Shown here: positions 17,433-25,138 of the stretch, in pieces | Numbering within the stretch: the first letter of the stretch is position 1 | How the letters are laid out: the number at the start of each line of letters is the position of its first letter | Assembly: GCA_016342325.1 (NCBI GenBank) | Contig: JAEINR010000039.1 | Coordinates: forward strand, 1-50,922 | Length of the DNA: 50,922 nt | Reading direction: 5' to 3' | DNA from: Desulfobacterium sp. | Lineage (GTDB): Bacteria > Desulfobacterota > Desulfobacteria > Desulfobacterales > Desulfobacteraceae | The notes under the pieces: generated by a model | The model's database searches: none | What the model was told of the DNA's origin: nothing | Seen by the model: the letters and a program-made list of their open reading frames with translations, nothing else | Program-made: the position numbers and the translations under genes

Positions 17433-19142
17433 ATGGCAAAAAAAACCAGACGGAGTAAGAAAGAGACCGTCAGAATTGAAAAAGGCAGCATTGTAAAACG
17501 GAACAAAGGACTGATCAAAACGGCCCTGGTATATCCAAACACATACCAGGCCGGGATGTCCAGCCTTGGGTTCCAGACGGTCTACGGATTGATCAACGAC
17601 CTTGACCATGTTGCGGCAGAGCGCGTATTTCTGCCAAAGGACAAGGAGGGACTCCAGAGCATCGAGACGGGCCTGGACCTCTCCCAGTTTGATATCATCT
17701 TTTTTTCGATTTCATTTGAGAACGATTATCTCAACCTGGTTTCCATGCTGAAACGTGCGGGCATCCCCCTGCGGTCCACCGATCGTGGCGACTCATACCC
17801 CCTTGTCATCGCAGGGGGGGTGGCCTGTTTTCTGAACCCAGAACCCATTGCGCCGTTCATGGATATTATGCTCCTGGGGGAGGGAGAGCTCCTGATCGAG
17901 CCCTTTTTCGATATCTACACCCCGGATTTGCCAAGGGAGGACCTTTATCAAGAACTTGTCCCCTCCCTTGCCGGCGTCTACGTCCCCGGTGACTACATTC
18001 CCCAGTACAACCCGGATAAAGACCTCATCGGTATGAAGGTCCTCAACGACCAGGCCCCAGGCCAGATCCGGGTCCGCCGGGTCCGGGAGCTTGGCGACAT
18101 CTCCACCACCACCCGCATCCTTTCGTCCGACACGGCATTCAAGAACATCTTCCTTGTGGAGACCGGCAGGGGCTGCCACCACGGCTGCAGGTTCTGTAGT
18201 GCAGGCTTCATCTACCGCCCTCCCCGGTTTTATCCCGAAGATGTGGTGATCCGCGCCCTTGGGGAGGCCAAAGAACTCACAAACAAGGTCGGGCTCGTCA
18301 GCGCAGCCGTATCCGACCATCCCGGCATCAATACCATCTGCGCCAGGGGAATTGAGGAGGAACTCCACCTCTCCTTCAGCTCCCTCCGTGCCGACGCCCT
18401 CACCGACGAGTTGATCACAACCCTCCAGCGCTCCGGTGTCAAGACCGCCACCATCGCCCCGGAGGCCGGCTCCGAACGCATGCGCCGCATCATCAACAAG
18501 AAGATCAGCGAGGCGGACCTCCTCTCCGCCACCCAGCGCCTGGTGGAGACCGGCATCATCAACCTCAAGCTCTACTTCATGATCGGCCTTCCCTTTGAAT
18601 CGGATGACGATATCCTTGCCATCGTTGACTTGACCCAGAAAATCAGGGAGCGCTTTCTTGAAACCAGCCGGAAAAAGCAGAAGATCGGCACCATCACCCT
18701 GAGCATCAACCCCTTTATTCCAAAGCCTGCCACGCCCTTTCAATGGGCCCCCATGGAACGCATACCCAGCCTCAAGAAAAAGCTCAAGATGATCACGGAC
18801 GGCCTGAAACGGGTGCCCAACATGCAGATCAACTCGGAATCCTTCAGAATGGCCCGGATCAATGCCCTGCTCTCCCGGGGGGACCGTCAGATTGCAGATA
18901 TCCTGGAGTCAGCCGTAGAATTGGGGTGGTCCCGGGCGCTTAAGGAGGCCAAAGACTACTGTGAGGTCCAGATTCACACAGAGCGCCAAAAGGACGCGTT
19001 CTTTCCCTGGGATATCGTTGATACCGGCATCAAGCGTCCCTTTCTCAGGAAGGAGTATGACAGGGCCAAGGCCGAGAAAATCAGCCCGGATTGCCCCATG
19101 ATCGACTGCAACCGTTGCGGTATATGCCGCTCATCGTCCTGA
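17433..19142 (+). CDS. B12-binding-type radical SAM protein
   Basis: A 569-residue radical-SAM enzyme of the class with an N-terminal cobalamin-binding-like domain (about 25-180, with AGMSSLGFQ and LLGEGELLIEPF). The 4Fe-4S motif CxxxCxxC is at Cys248, Cys252 and Cys255, followed by SAGFIYRPPRFY. The C-terminus has a second cysteine cluster (CPMIDCNRCGIC). It resembles the TIGR03960-like family, whose substrate is not known to me. It is placed 3 bases after ftsZ, so it is likely cotranscribed with the division operon. No DxHxxG-type canonical B12 ligand is obvious, so cobalamin binding is an inference from the fold family. Confidence 0.85.
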   Translation: MAKKTRRSKKETVRIEKGSIVKRNKGLIKTALVYPNTYQAGMSSLGFQTVYGLINDLDHVAAERVFLPKDKEGLQSIETGLDLSQFDIIFFSISFENDYLNLVSMLKRAGIPLRSTDRGDSYPLVIAGGVACFLNPEPIAPFMDIMLLGEGELLIEPFFDIYTPDLPREDLYQELVPSLAGVYVPGDYIPQYNPDKDLIGMKVLNDQAPGQIRVRRVRELGDISTTTRILSSDTAFKNIFLVETGRGCHHGCRFCSAGFIYRPPRFYPEDVVIRALGEAKELTNKVGLVSAAVSDHPGINTICARGIEEELHLSFSSLRADALTDELITTLQRSGVKTATIAPEAGSERMRRIINKKISEADLLSATQRLVETGIINLKLYFMIGLPFESDDDILAIVDLTQKIRERFLETSRKKQKIGTITLSINPFIPKPATPFQWAPMERIPSLKKKLKMITDGLKRVPNMQINSESFRMARINALLSRGDRQIADILESAVELGWSRALKEAKDYCEVQIHTERQKDAFFPWDIVDTGIKRPFLRKEYDRAKAEKISPDCPMIDCNRCGICRSSS

Positions 19143-19193
19143 TGTTCCATTGATCATATGCGCATTTTTTTACCGGATTCAAAAACAAATACT

Positions 19194-19221
19194 TGACAGA
19201 AACCAGAGAATCTCATATAAA
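19194..19221 (+). promoter_or_regulatory. Candidate sigma-70 promoter of tRNA-Phe
   Basis: A perfect TTGACA (19194-19199) and TATAAA (19216-19221) are separated by 16 bp and lie 17 bp upstream of the tRNA 5' end. Confidence 0.8.
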
Positions 19222-19237
19222 CACCAAGTCTTAACGA

Positions 19238-19313
19238 GCCCAGGTAGCTCAGTCGGTAGAGCAGGGGACTGAAAATCCCCGTGTCAGCAGTTCGATTCTG
19301 TTCCTGGGCACCA
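19238..19313 (+). tRNA. tRNA-Phe (GAA)
   Basis: A complete 76-base tRNA with encoded CCA. The acceptor stem pairs GCCCAGG (19238-19244) with CCTGGGC (19303-19309). The anticodon stem-loop is GGGGA-CTGAAAA-TCCCC with anticodon GAA at 19271-19273. The T-loop TTCGATT is present (19291-19297). The gene has its own promoter and terminator. Confidence 0.97.
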
Positions 19314-19320
19314 ATTTTGA

Positions 19321-19360
19321 AAAGGGCTTTTTCAACCATGGGTTGGAAAAGCCCTTTTTG
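19321..19360 (+). terminator. Rho-independent terminator after tRNA-Phe
   Basis: An 18-bp stem (19321-19338 with 19342-19359, one T-G pair) with a 3-base loop ends in a T-run. It begins 7 bases after the CCA end of the tRNA. Confidence 0.9.
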
Positions 19361-19757
19361 CTTTTGCAGAACCGAAAAATATCGCAGTAACTCGGCACCC
19401 ACTATCTGATGTTCGTTTTCCCCCCTATTCCGCTTTCAGGGTACTCCCCCCTCCCCTACCTTATATATAAGAGACTCGGCCAGCAAAACATTGTTCCCTA
19501 TCAAAGTCCGAGATCGACCTTACCCCAGAACACGGCTTGATTAACCGGCATTATCCTAAAGCAATTGAATGCTTTGTTCTATCCGGTTTTCTGTTCCTCA
19601 TCCAGACGTGACATTATATTCCGTTTAAAATAGAGCGGAATGCTTAAAATAGGTTGTCAAACCATGGCATATTTGATACCCGATGGGTGTAATCCGAAGA
19701 ATGTAGATAGACGTAAAAAATAGGTGACCACCTTGTTATGCTTCAAACTCAAAGGCC
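19361..19757. other. AT-richer intergenic stretch with no gene recognised
   Basis: About 400 bases between the tRNA terminator and the GNAT fragment. No open frame with coding character, no copy of the tRNA 3' end and no clear repeat is seen. Base composition is lower in GC than the upstream cell-wall operon, marking the start of a compositionally distinct region that extends to about 25 kb. Confidence 0.5.
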
Positions 19758-19991
19758 ATGAATAAAGAGCAATATGAAATCCGAAATGCAACCATTCGTG
19801 ATGTCTTAGATATATCTGAATTGTCAGGCGAGCTTGGTTATTCAACATCAGAGTTTGAAATTAAAGAACGTCTAAGTTCCATGTTGAATGCCAAGGACCA
19901 TGTCGTTTATGTTGCTTTTGTATCGAGTGGAAAAGTAATTGGCTGGATTCACGTGTATGAGTCAAAAAGAGTTCAATCAGGAAGATACTAA
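19758..19991 (+). pseudogene. N-terminal fragment of a GNAT acetyltransferase
   Basis: The 77-residue open frame matches the start of GNAT N-acetyltransferases: YEIRNATIRDVLDISELSGELGY, then VVYVAFVSSGKVIGWIHVYESKRV, which is motif D running into the strand before motif A. It stops at residue 77, before the acetyl-CoA-binding Q/RxxGxG/A motif, which is not found in the downstream sequence in any frame. It therefore cannot bind acetyl-CoA and is most likely a truncated remnant. Base composition is AT-rich relative to the dcw operon. Confidence 0.75.
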
Positions 19992-20245
19992 ATAATTCTA
20001 CTCGACTATGGGATTCTCTATGTCTAAACAACAAAGCGTATTTAACAAAACAATAGCTTAAAGATCATAATATTTGAGTTAATAGTAAAAAGTCAGTTTG
20101 CGATTACTCTTGAAAAAGTTTGTACCCTTCTTCAAATTCTTGATAGGGAAGAAGCTTTGTAGTTGGGATAGTTCTAAAAATCATGAAGGAATAAAGGTTT
20201 GGTTCTATATAGCCCTGGCGGGTCCTTTCAACTGTTATGTACTAG

Positions 20246-21160
20246 GTGATAATTATGATGCTGAAAATGGTAGCTTTTCTGTTTTTGTTTGTTTTTGGTT
20301 GTGCCCCATCGGTTTTTGCATGCACCAGCTTTGCGTTGTACGGCAACGAGATATTCTATGGTATGAATTTCGATTATACCCTCGTGCCCCTTAAGTTTTG
20401 GATCGAAACCCATTCAGGAATGAAGATTTTTCATCTGGCTTTTTTGTATGAACCATATACCACGGGTCCGACATTCGGCGATTACTTTGCAAATACCTGC
20501 GGAATGAATGATAAAGGCCTATTTTGTGCCTGTCAGGAGAGCGAGCCGTATCTTGAGGGCGTTAAAAAGCTGAATGATAACCAGTGTCATATCGATGATC
20601 AATATGACACGATCTCCATGTCTTCCGATGTCGAAACTGTTCAGAAAATTATTTCTGAAAAACAGGCGGTTCAGAATCCCGGGCTGTCCCTGCATAACTT
20701 GTTTGCGGATACCCAAGGGAATGCAATCGTCTCGGAAACGAACAATGTTGAAAACATCATTGTTGGGTTGGATCATGATTTTCTGGTGATGACGAATTTT
20801 GCTAATCATAGTCTGGTCGGTAAACATTACGATGGGGCGGTTGGGGTGGGTGCGGAACGATATAAGATTGCCCATGAATATCTCTTAAAAAATAAGAAGG
20901 ATTTCAATGTTGATAAAGGGTTTGAACTTTTAGGAAAGGCGTATTGCCAGGATCCCGGTTGTTCAACGCTTTGCTCCATGGTTTTTCATCCCCGGACCAA
21001 CAGTATCTATATTGCTCAGAATCTTAATTTTGAAAAGGTGTGGAAGGTTTCACTGGGCGAGGGTGTTCTCGAAACCCATAGGGGGTATGATAAATATGGC
21101 CAAATCCATTTGGGAGCTGAAGGAATTCTATCCGCTGAATTAAACTCTTTCGGTCGTTGA
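20246..21160 (+). CDS. Exported Ntn-hydrolase, choloylglycine hydrolase/penicillin acylase-like
   Basis: A 304-residue protein with a hydrophobic signal peptide (about 1-25) ending FAC, so cleavage would expose Cys26 (CTSFAL) as N-terminal nucleophile. This is the arrangement of linear-amide C-N hydrolases (choloylglycine hydrolase, acid ceramidase-like, C45 peptidases). FYGMNFDY follows, as in the family, and NCxMxDKGL-type NTCGMNDKGLF is at about 87-97. The substrate cannot be told; possible amides include N-acyl amino acids and acyl-homoserine lactones. AGGTGA precedes the first ATG; downstream ATG codons at 20255 and 20258 are alternatives. It is monocistronic in appearance and has lower GC than the genes before it. 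Confidence 0.75.
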   Translation: MIIMMLKMVAFLFLFVFGCAPSVFACTSFALYGNEIFYGMNFDYTLVPLKFWIETHSGMKIFHLAFLYEPYTTGPTFGDYFANTCGMNDKGLFCACQESEPYLEGVKKLNDNQCHIDDQYDTISMSSDVETVQKIISEKQAVQNPGLSLHNLFADTQGNAIVSETNNVENIIVGLDHDFLVMTNFANHSLVGKHYDGAVGVGAERYKIAHEYLLKNKKDFNVDKGFELLGKAYCQDPGCSTLCSMVFHPRTNSIYIAQNLNFEKVWKVSLGEGVLETHRGYDKYGQIHLGAEGILSAELNSFGR

Positions 21161-21182
21161 CCATCTATTTAAATGTTTTTGT

Positions 21183-21211
21183 TGTAACCCTGTGGCCTTG
21201 AAATCGTTTCC
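21183..21211 (+). promoter_or_regulatory. Candidate ECF promoter of the sigma/CBM48 locus (copy 1)
   Basis: TGTAACC (21183-21189), 15 bases, CGTTTCC (21205-21211), then TAGGTG. The same arrangement with exactly the same spacing occurs at 22604-22632. GTAACC at -35 and a CGT-type -10 fit ECF sigma factors. Only 8 bases separate the motif from the ATG of the sigma gene, so the mRNA would be leaderless or nearly so. Confidence 0.7.
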
Positions 21212-21219
21212 TAGGTGTT

Positions 21220-21702
21220 ATGATTATTTTTGCAGACTTTTATCGCGACCATAAGGATCGTCTGCTGGCCTATCTGTTGCGGATGACCGGGGACTATGAG
21301 CTTTCCTGCGATCTGATGCAGGAGAGTTTTACCCGTTGTCTGGAACGCTATGGTTGGAAAGGCTTGACGTCGTCGCTGTTGTTTACCGTGGCGCGGAATG
21401 CCGTGTATGACCATGGCCGCCGCCGCCAGGTACGGCAGCGGTCCGACCGTAAGCGTTGCCAGGGGCCCGACAACCCGGAGGAGCACCATTTACTGCGCGA
21501 AGAGTATCAACGGGTCCTGACGGCCATGCAGCAGCTGGAACCGGATGAAAAGGATCTGCTCTCCTTGGCGGCCACCAGTATCTACTCCTACCGCGAGATT
21601 GCCCAACAGGCGGGGATTAGCGAGGCCAACGTCAAGGTAAAGGTTCACCGGGCCCGTATCAAACTCAAGAAGCTGTTGGGGGAAGGAAGCCACCATGGAT
21701 GA
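21220..21702 (+). CDS. ECF RNA polymerase sigma factor
   Basis: A 160-residue group IV sigma factor. Region 2 covers about residues 3-60 (FYRDHKDRLLAYLLRMTGDYELSCDLMQESFTR, the usual DxxQExF-like core), and region 4 about 95-155 (LEPDEKDLLSLAA, then SYREIAQQAGISEANVKVKVHRARIKLKKLL). It lacks region 3, as expected. It opens a four-gene locus and overlaps the next gene by 8 bases, the common arrangement with its anti-sigma factor. A candidate autoregulatory promoter lies just upstream. Its target and signal are not known; the partners suggest a glycan-related envelope signal. Confidence 0.93.
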   Translation: MIIFADFYRDHKDRLLAYLLRMTGDYELSCDLMQESFTRCLERYGWKGLTSSLLFTVARNAVYDHGRRRQVRQRSDRKRCQGPDNPEEHHLLREEYQRVLTAMQQLEPDEKDLLSLAATSIYSYREIAQQAGISEANVKVKVHRARIKLKKLLGEGSHHG

Positions 21703-22282
21703 AATGATCAGCATGTTCATTGACAATGAATTGAGCATTGACGATAAAATGTTTTTTGTAAAACGGTTGAAGGGTGATCCTGATTTCTTTGATGAAACCC
21801 TGGCACTGCTTGACCAGGATAAGCTGCTCCGGGCCGAAGGGCTTTTTCCGGCCCCGGAGCTGGCAGTAAAAGCGCCCGGTGTTGCCCAGGGCAGGCTGCA
21901 AGCGTTTTTGAAGGATTTTTTGGGCCCCCTGGTGGGGCCAGTGGGTGTCATGGCTGTGGTGGCCGTGGTGGTGTTGGGTATTGTCCTGACTGACAGGCCT
22001 GGGCCTCCATCCGGTGTTTGCTCAAGTCGTCTGGTGGTGTACCAGCCGGAGGCCAGGGAGGTGGCTGTGGCCGGGGCATTCACCGATTGGAAAGCGGTGT
22101 CCATGCACGCCGCAGGTTCCAGCGGGTATTGGGAGATCCGGCTTGATATCCCCCGGGGGGAGCATGGCTTTGTCTACATCGCCGATGGTCACCGGCGCTT
22201 TGTTGATCCGACCATATTGACAAGGGAGCAGGATGATTTTGGGGGTGAAAACAGCATCCTTATCGTGGGGCAATCCATATGA
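21695..22282 (+). CDS. Membrane anti-sigma-like protein with C-terminal CBM48-like domain
   Basis: The 195-residue protein has an acidic cytoplasmic N-terminus (MDEMISMFIDNELSIDDKMFF) like anti-sigma domains, without the zinc motif HxxxCxxC. A transmembrane segment lies at about 78-98. The C-terminal domain (about 112-191) looks like an AMPK/isoamylase N-terminal (CBM48) glycogen-binding module: VAVAGAFTDWKAVSM, GYWEIRLDIPRGEHGFVYIADGHRRFVDP, then DDFGGENSIL. It overlaps the sigma gene by 8 bases and the next gene by 4. I infer a sensor that holds the sigma factor at the membrane and reads a polysaccharide outside. Direct proof of sigma binding is lacking. Confidence 0.8.
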   Translation: MDEMISMFIDNELSIDDKMFFVKRLKGDPDFFDETLALLDQDKLLRAEGLFPAPELAVKAPGVAQGRLQAFLKDFLGPLVGPVGVMAVVAVVVLGIVLTDRPGPPSGVCSSRLVVYQPEAREVAVAGAFTDWKAVSMHAAGSSGYWEIRLDIPRGEHGFVYIADGHRRFVDPTILTREQDDFGGENSILIVGQSI

Positions 22283-22608
22283 AAAAACGTTTCTATGGGG
22301 TTTGGGTGATCCTTTTGCTGCTGGTTGCCGGGTGTGCACAGCATTTCTACCGGGTCGGCAATGGGCAGGTCCATCTGTACTTGGAAGCCCCGGAGGCGGA
22401 ATCGGTGTATTTTCTCTCGTCTTTGGACGGGTTCAAGCCCCAGGCCATCAGCAAAACGCCCCGGGGGAAATGGATGGTCTCCCTGCCAGGGGTAAGGGAA
22501 TTTCGTTATTTCTATCTTGTGGACGGCCAGGTCTATCATCCGCCTTGCAGATACCGGGAAGCCGATGACTTTGGCGCATTCAACTGTATTTTCAGCCCAG
22601 ATATGTAA
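22279..22608 (+). CDS. Small lipoprotein with CBM48-like fold
   Basis: A 109-residue lipoprotein with lipobox LVAGC (Cys19). The mature part resembles the CBM48-like domain of the preceding gene: a VHLYLEAPEAESVYFLSSLDGFKP strand pair in place of VAVAGAFTDW, a GKWMVSLPGVREFRYFYLVDGQ segment in place of GYWEIRLDIPRGEHGFVYIADG, and ADDFGAFNCIF in place of DDFGGENSILI. It may be a diverged duplicate that forms an outer- or inner-membrane partner. Cys90 and Cys103 could form a disulfide. It starts inside the previous gene (ATGA overlap). Its stop codon lies inside the -35 element of the second ECF promoter. Confidence 0.75.
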   Translation: MKKRFYGVWVILLLLVAGCAQHFYRVGNGQVHLYLEAPEAESVYFLSSLDGFKPQAISKTPRGKWMVSLPGVREFRYFYLVDGQVYHPPCRYREADDFGAFNCIFSPDM

Positions 22609-22632
22609 CCTTTGAACCTGGGGAACGTTTCC
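22604..22632 (+). promoter_or_regulatory. Candidate ECF promoter (copy 2) before the Gly-rich protein
   Basis: TGTAACC (22604-22610), 15 bases, CGTTTCC (22626-22632), then AAGGTG. It matches copy 1 in both blocks and in spacing, although the 15-base spacers differ. It overlaps the stop codon of the lipoprotein gene and lies about 30 bases before the start of the next gene. Confidence 0.7.
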
Positions 22633-22662
22633 AAGGTGAAAAAAATCACGATGAGGTTTACC

Positions 22663-23541
22663 ATGAAAAAAACACTGCTTTGTATGATTCTACTGCTTTT
22701 GTGGTCGTTTTCGGCGTTGGCCGACGCGGTGGATGACACCCTCGGGCACATGGCCACCGAGCAACAGCGGGTTGCCACCCGGGCCATGATCAATGCCGGC
22801 CTAAAGTCGGAAGATGCCATTGGGATGACCCGGGCCATGATTCAGGGTCAATTTCGCAATCAATATACGTTGCAGGCCCAGCAGGTGGTTATGGCGGTCA
22901 AGAAAGAGAATCTGCCGGTGGGGCCCGTCCTGGACAAGGCCCTGGAGGGGATCGCTAAAAAGGCCCCGGACGCGGCAGTGGTTAAAGCCATGGAAAAGGT
23001 GCATGCCCGCTATGCCTTTGCTTACGAACATGCCCACCGGTATACCCGGGATAAAGCCCATCGGGTCCGGATCGGTGATTTCATTGCCCAGGCCATGACT
23101 GCCGGTTTGGAGGCTGGGGCGGTGGACCGGTTGATGAATCAGCTGGCCCAGCGCACAAAAAAGGTCAATAAGGAAGGGTTTGCCCGGGAATGTTTTCACA
23201 CGGCCCGTGACATGATGCGGGTGGGGGCGACCTCGGATGGGGTGGGGGAAGTGATCGGCCAGGCAGTCACACAAGATCGTTTTACCGAGGGGGATATGGA
23301 ACAGATGCGTCATCGGTTCAGGCAACAGGCAGTCCAGGGTAATCCCAATGAACTGACGAGGGAGTATTCCCGATCTGTCCGGGAGGGCGGTGAGCCCGGG
23401 TCCCATGGGGCTGGATCTGGCGGTGTTGGCGCCAGGGGTGGTCATGGTGGTGGCTCAGGTGGCTCAGGTGGTTCAGGTGGTTCAGGTGGTTCAGGTGGGG
23501 GGGGCGGTGGTTCGGGTGGCGGTGGTGGCGGTCGCAACTAG
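22663..23541 (+). CDS. Secreted helical protein with Gly/Ser-rich tail
   Basis: With the ATG at 22663 (GAGG about 7 bases upstream) the product has 292 residues: signal peptide of about 20 residues ending SALA, then a helical, Arg/Gln/Met-rich region (about 20-245) without a recognised domain, and a tail made almost only of Gly and Ser with a few His/Arg. An in-frame ATG at 22651 is an alternative start. The last gene of the sigma/CBM48 locus, it has its own copy of the locus promoter, which suggests it is the main output of the sigma factor. The tail could serve as a flexible linker or matrix-binding element. No function can be assigned. Confidence 0.75.
   Translation: MKKTLLCMILLLLWSFSALADAVDDTLGHMATEQQRVATRAMINAGLKSEDAIGMTRAMIQGQFRNQYTLQAQQVVMAVKKENLPVGPVLDKALEGIAKKAPDAAVVKAMEKVHARYAFAYEHAHRYTRDKAHRVRIGDFIAQAMTAGLEAGAVDRLMNQLAQRTKKVNKEGFARECFHTARDMMRVGATSDGVGEVIGQAVTQDRFTEGDMEQMRHRFRQQAVQGNPNELTREYSRSVREGGEPGSHGAGSGGVGARGGHGGGSGGSGGSGGSGGSGGGGGGSGGGGGGRN
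23452..23496 (+). repeat. 9-bp tandem repeat coding for Gly-Ser-Gly
   Basis: Five tandem 9-base units of the form GGYTCAGGT at 23452, 23461, 23470, 23479 and 23488, within the Gly-rich tail of the secreted protein. Length variation here would change tail length without shifting the frame. Confidence 0.85.
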
Positions 23542-23607
23542 GCCCTGCAAGGATACTTTTATAAAGGGGGGCATCCCACCACCATTGAGATAATAAACGT
23601 TAAACGA

Positions 23608-24801
23608 ATGGGGAAAACGATGAAGGAAACTAAAGGTTCGTTTATAAAAGAATTTTTCAAGATGGAAGCGGCCGGTGGGCTTTTGCTGATGGCTGCGGCA
23701 ACGATTGCAGTCGCGTTGGCAAATACTCCCCTTGAACAGTACTATAATCTTTTGATTGAGACACCTGTCGAAATAAGAATCGGCGGTCTCGAAATCGCCA
23801 AGCCCTTGTTGCTATGGATAAATGATGGACTAATGGCAGTATTCTTTTTTCTTATAGGGCTGGAACTGAAAAGAGAATTCATTGAAGGGGAGCTTTCTGA
23901 CAAAAGAAATATTATTCTTCCGGGTCTGGGTGCTATCGGGGGCATGCTGGTTCCTGCACTGATTTACGTATATTTTAATGCTGGAGATGCCAACGCAATA
24001 CAGGGCTGGGCCATTCCGGCAGCCACCGATATTGCCTTTGCTCTGGGTGTACTTTCCCTTCTGGGTTCAAAAGTCCCTAGTTCAGTAAAAATATTTTTAA
24101 CCTCCCTGGCCATTTTTGATGATATTGGCGCAATTCTAATCATTGCTTTCTTTTATACTTCCCAAGTGTCTAAAATCGCCTTGGTGGTTGTTGCCGTTTG
24201 TATTGCCGTTTTATTCGTAATGAGCAAGATCCGCGTGGAGTCGAAAAGCCTCTATCTTTTTGTCGGCCTTGTGATGTGGGTTTCAATGCTTAAATCCGGT
24301 GTCCATGCGACGTTGACCGGCGTAATTCTTGCCCTGTTTATCCCTATGAAATCAAAGTCAGACCCGGAACACTCCCCGTTGAAGAGTCTGGAGCATGACC
24401 TGCATTCAGTTGTAGCGTTCTTTATTCTACCCCTCTTTGCTTTTGCAAATTCAGGAGTCAATTTTTCCGGTATTGACGCAAGTCAATTATTACATGGCGT
24501 TACTTTAGGTGTAGCACTTGGACTATTTTTGGGAAAGCAGGTCGGCGTCTTTGGGTTTTGTTGGCTTGGCATCAAATGCAACCTTGCCAAATTGCCTCAG
24601 AATATGAGTTGGAATGCGTTATACGGAACCGCCGTTCTGAGTGGTATCGGGTTTACCATGGCATTGTTTATCGGGTCTCTGTCTTTTGCGGAAACGGGTG
24701 TTTCCAAAATCTTTGATGAGCGCCTTGGTATTATTATAGGGTCCCTGGCTTCGGGCGTGCTGGGTTACATTGTATTACGTGTCAGTTTTAGTTCTGAATA
24801 G
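23608..24801 (+). CDS. nhaA: Na+/H+ antiporter NhaA
   Basis: NhaA exports Na+ (or Li+) in exchange for 2 H+ across the inner membrane. The 397-residue protein has about twelve hydrophobic segments. The essential aspartates are present: Asp141 in PAATDIAFALGVL and the Asp171-Asp172 pair in FDDIGAILIIAFFYT, matching Asp133, Asp163 and Asp164 of E. coli NhaA. KMEAAGGLLL at the N-terminus is also typical. The start may be the ATG at 23608 or 23620. Sodium export fits a marine or brackish organism. No nhaR is adjacent. Confidence 0.96.
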   Translation: MGKTMKETKGSFIKEFFKMEAAGGLLLMAAATIAVALANTPLEQYYNLLIETPVEIRIGGLEIAKPLLLWINDGLMAVFFFLIGLELKREFIEGELSDKRNIILPGLGAIGGMLVPALIYVYFNAGDANAIQGWAIPAATDIAFALGVLSLLGSKVPSSVKIFLTSLAIFDDIGAILIIAFFYTSQVSKIALVVVAVCIAVLFVMSKIRVESKSLYLFVGLVMWVSMLKSGVHATLTGVILALFIPMKSKSDPEHSPLKSLEHDLHSVVAFFILPLFAFANSGVNFSGIDASQLLHGVTLGVALGLFLGKQVGVFGFCWLGIKCNLAKLPQNMSWNALYGTAVLSGIGFTMALFIGSLSFAETGVSKIFDERLGIIIGSLASGVLGYIVLRVSFSSE

Positions 24802-25138
24802 CCTTTTGCATCTATGTCTACTGCAAGGCGGTTCCGGTGGTGGCCATCGTAAATAGACTCTGTATAAGTTGTTGACGATTATCTAATGGTTTTGTACACT
24901 CAAGGATCATGGCCTTTAAAATCATTCGAAACCGGCTTATACGATCCATTTAATTTCAGAGTCACAATCCGTTCCTATTGCACTTGGTTTAATCCGAGAC
25001 CTGCATGGACATGACTATTTCACCCTGCCCGATGACAATGTGGAACTTTGTTTTGATAGGGCTTTCCTAGGAATTCGATGATGGAAAAGAGGAGGCTCAG
25101 CAAGGCAATATAGCGTTGTTTAAAAATGGAGAAGAGCA
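24802..25138. other. Intergenic stretch before the chemosensory cluster
   Basis: About 340 bases without a convincing gene. A short frame without a usual start codon (24920-25081) encodes a peptide containing LGLIRDLHGHDYFTLPDDNVELCFDRAF, which has protein-like composition and could be a gene remnant, but I do not recognise it. A candidate promoter is listed separately. No terminator for nhaA is seen. Confidence 0.4.
24872..24900 (+). promoter_or_regulatory. Candidate sigma-70 promoter of the chemosensory cluster
   Basis: TTGACG (24872-24877), a 17-bp spacer and TACACT (24895-24900). It is the best match upstream of the STAS gene but leaves a leader of about 230 bases. No flagellar sigma-28 promoter was found. 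Confidence 0.35.

Noticed and set aside
19238-19757. tRNA-Phe as an integration site of a mobile element
   Set aside because: No integrase gene and no second copy of the tRNA 3' end were found in the window, although the composition changes after the tRNA.
24920-25081. Short protein-like frame before the STAS gene
   Set aside because: It has no usual start codon or ribosome site and I do not recognise the peptide. It is mentioned only as a possible remnant.
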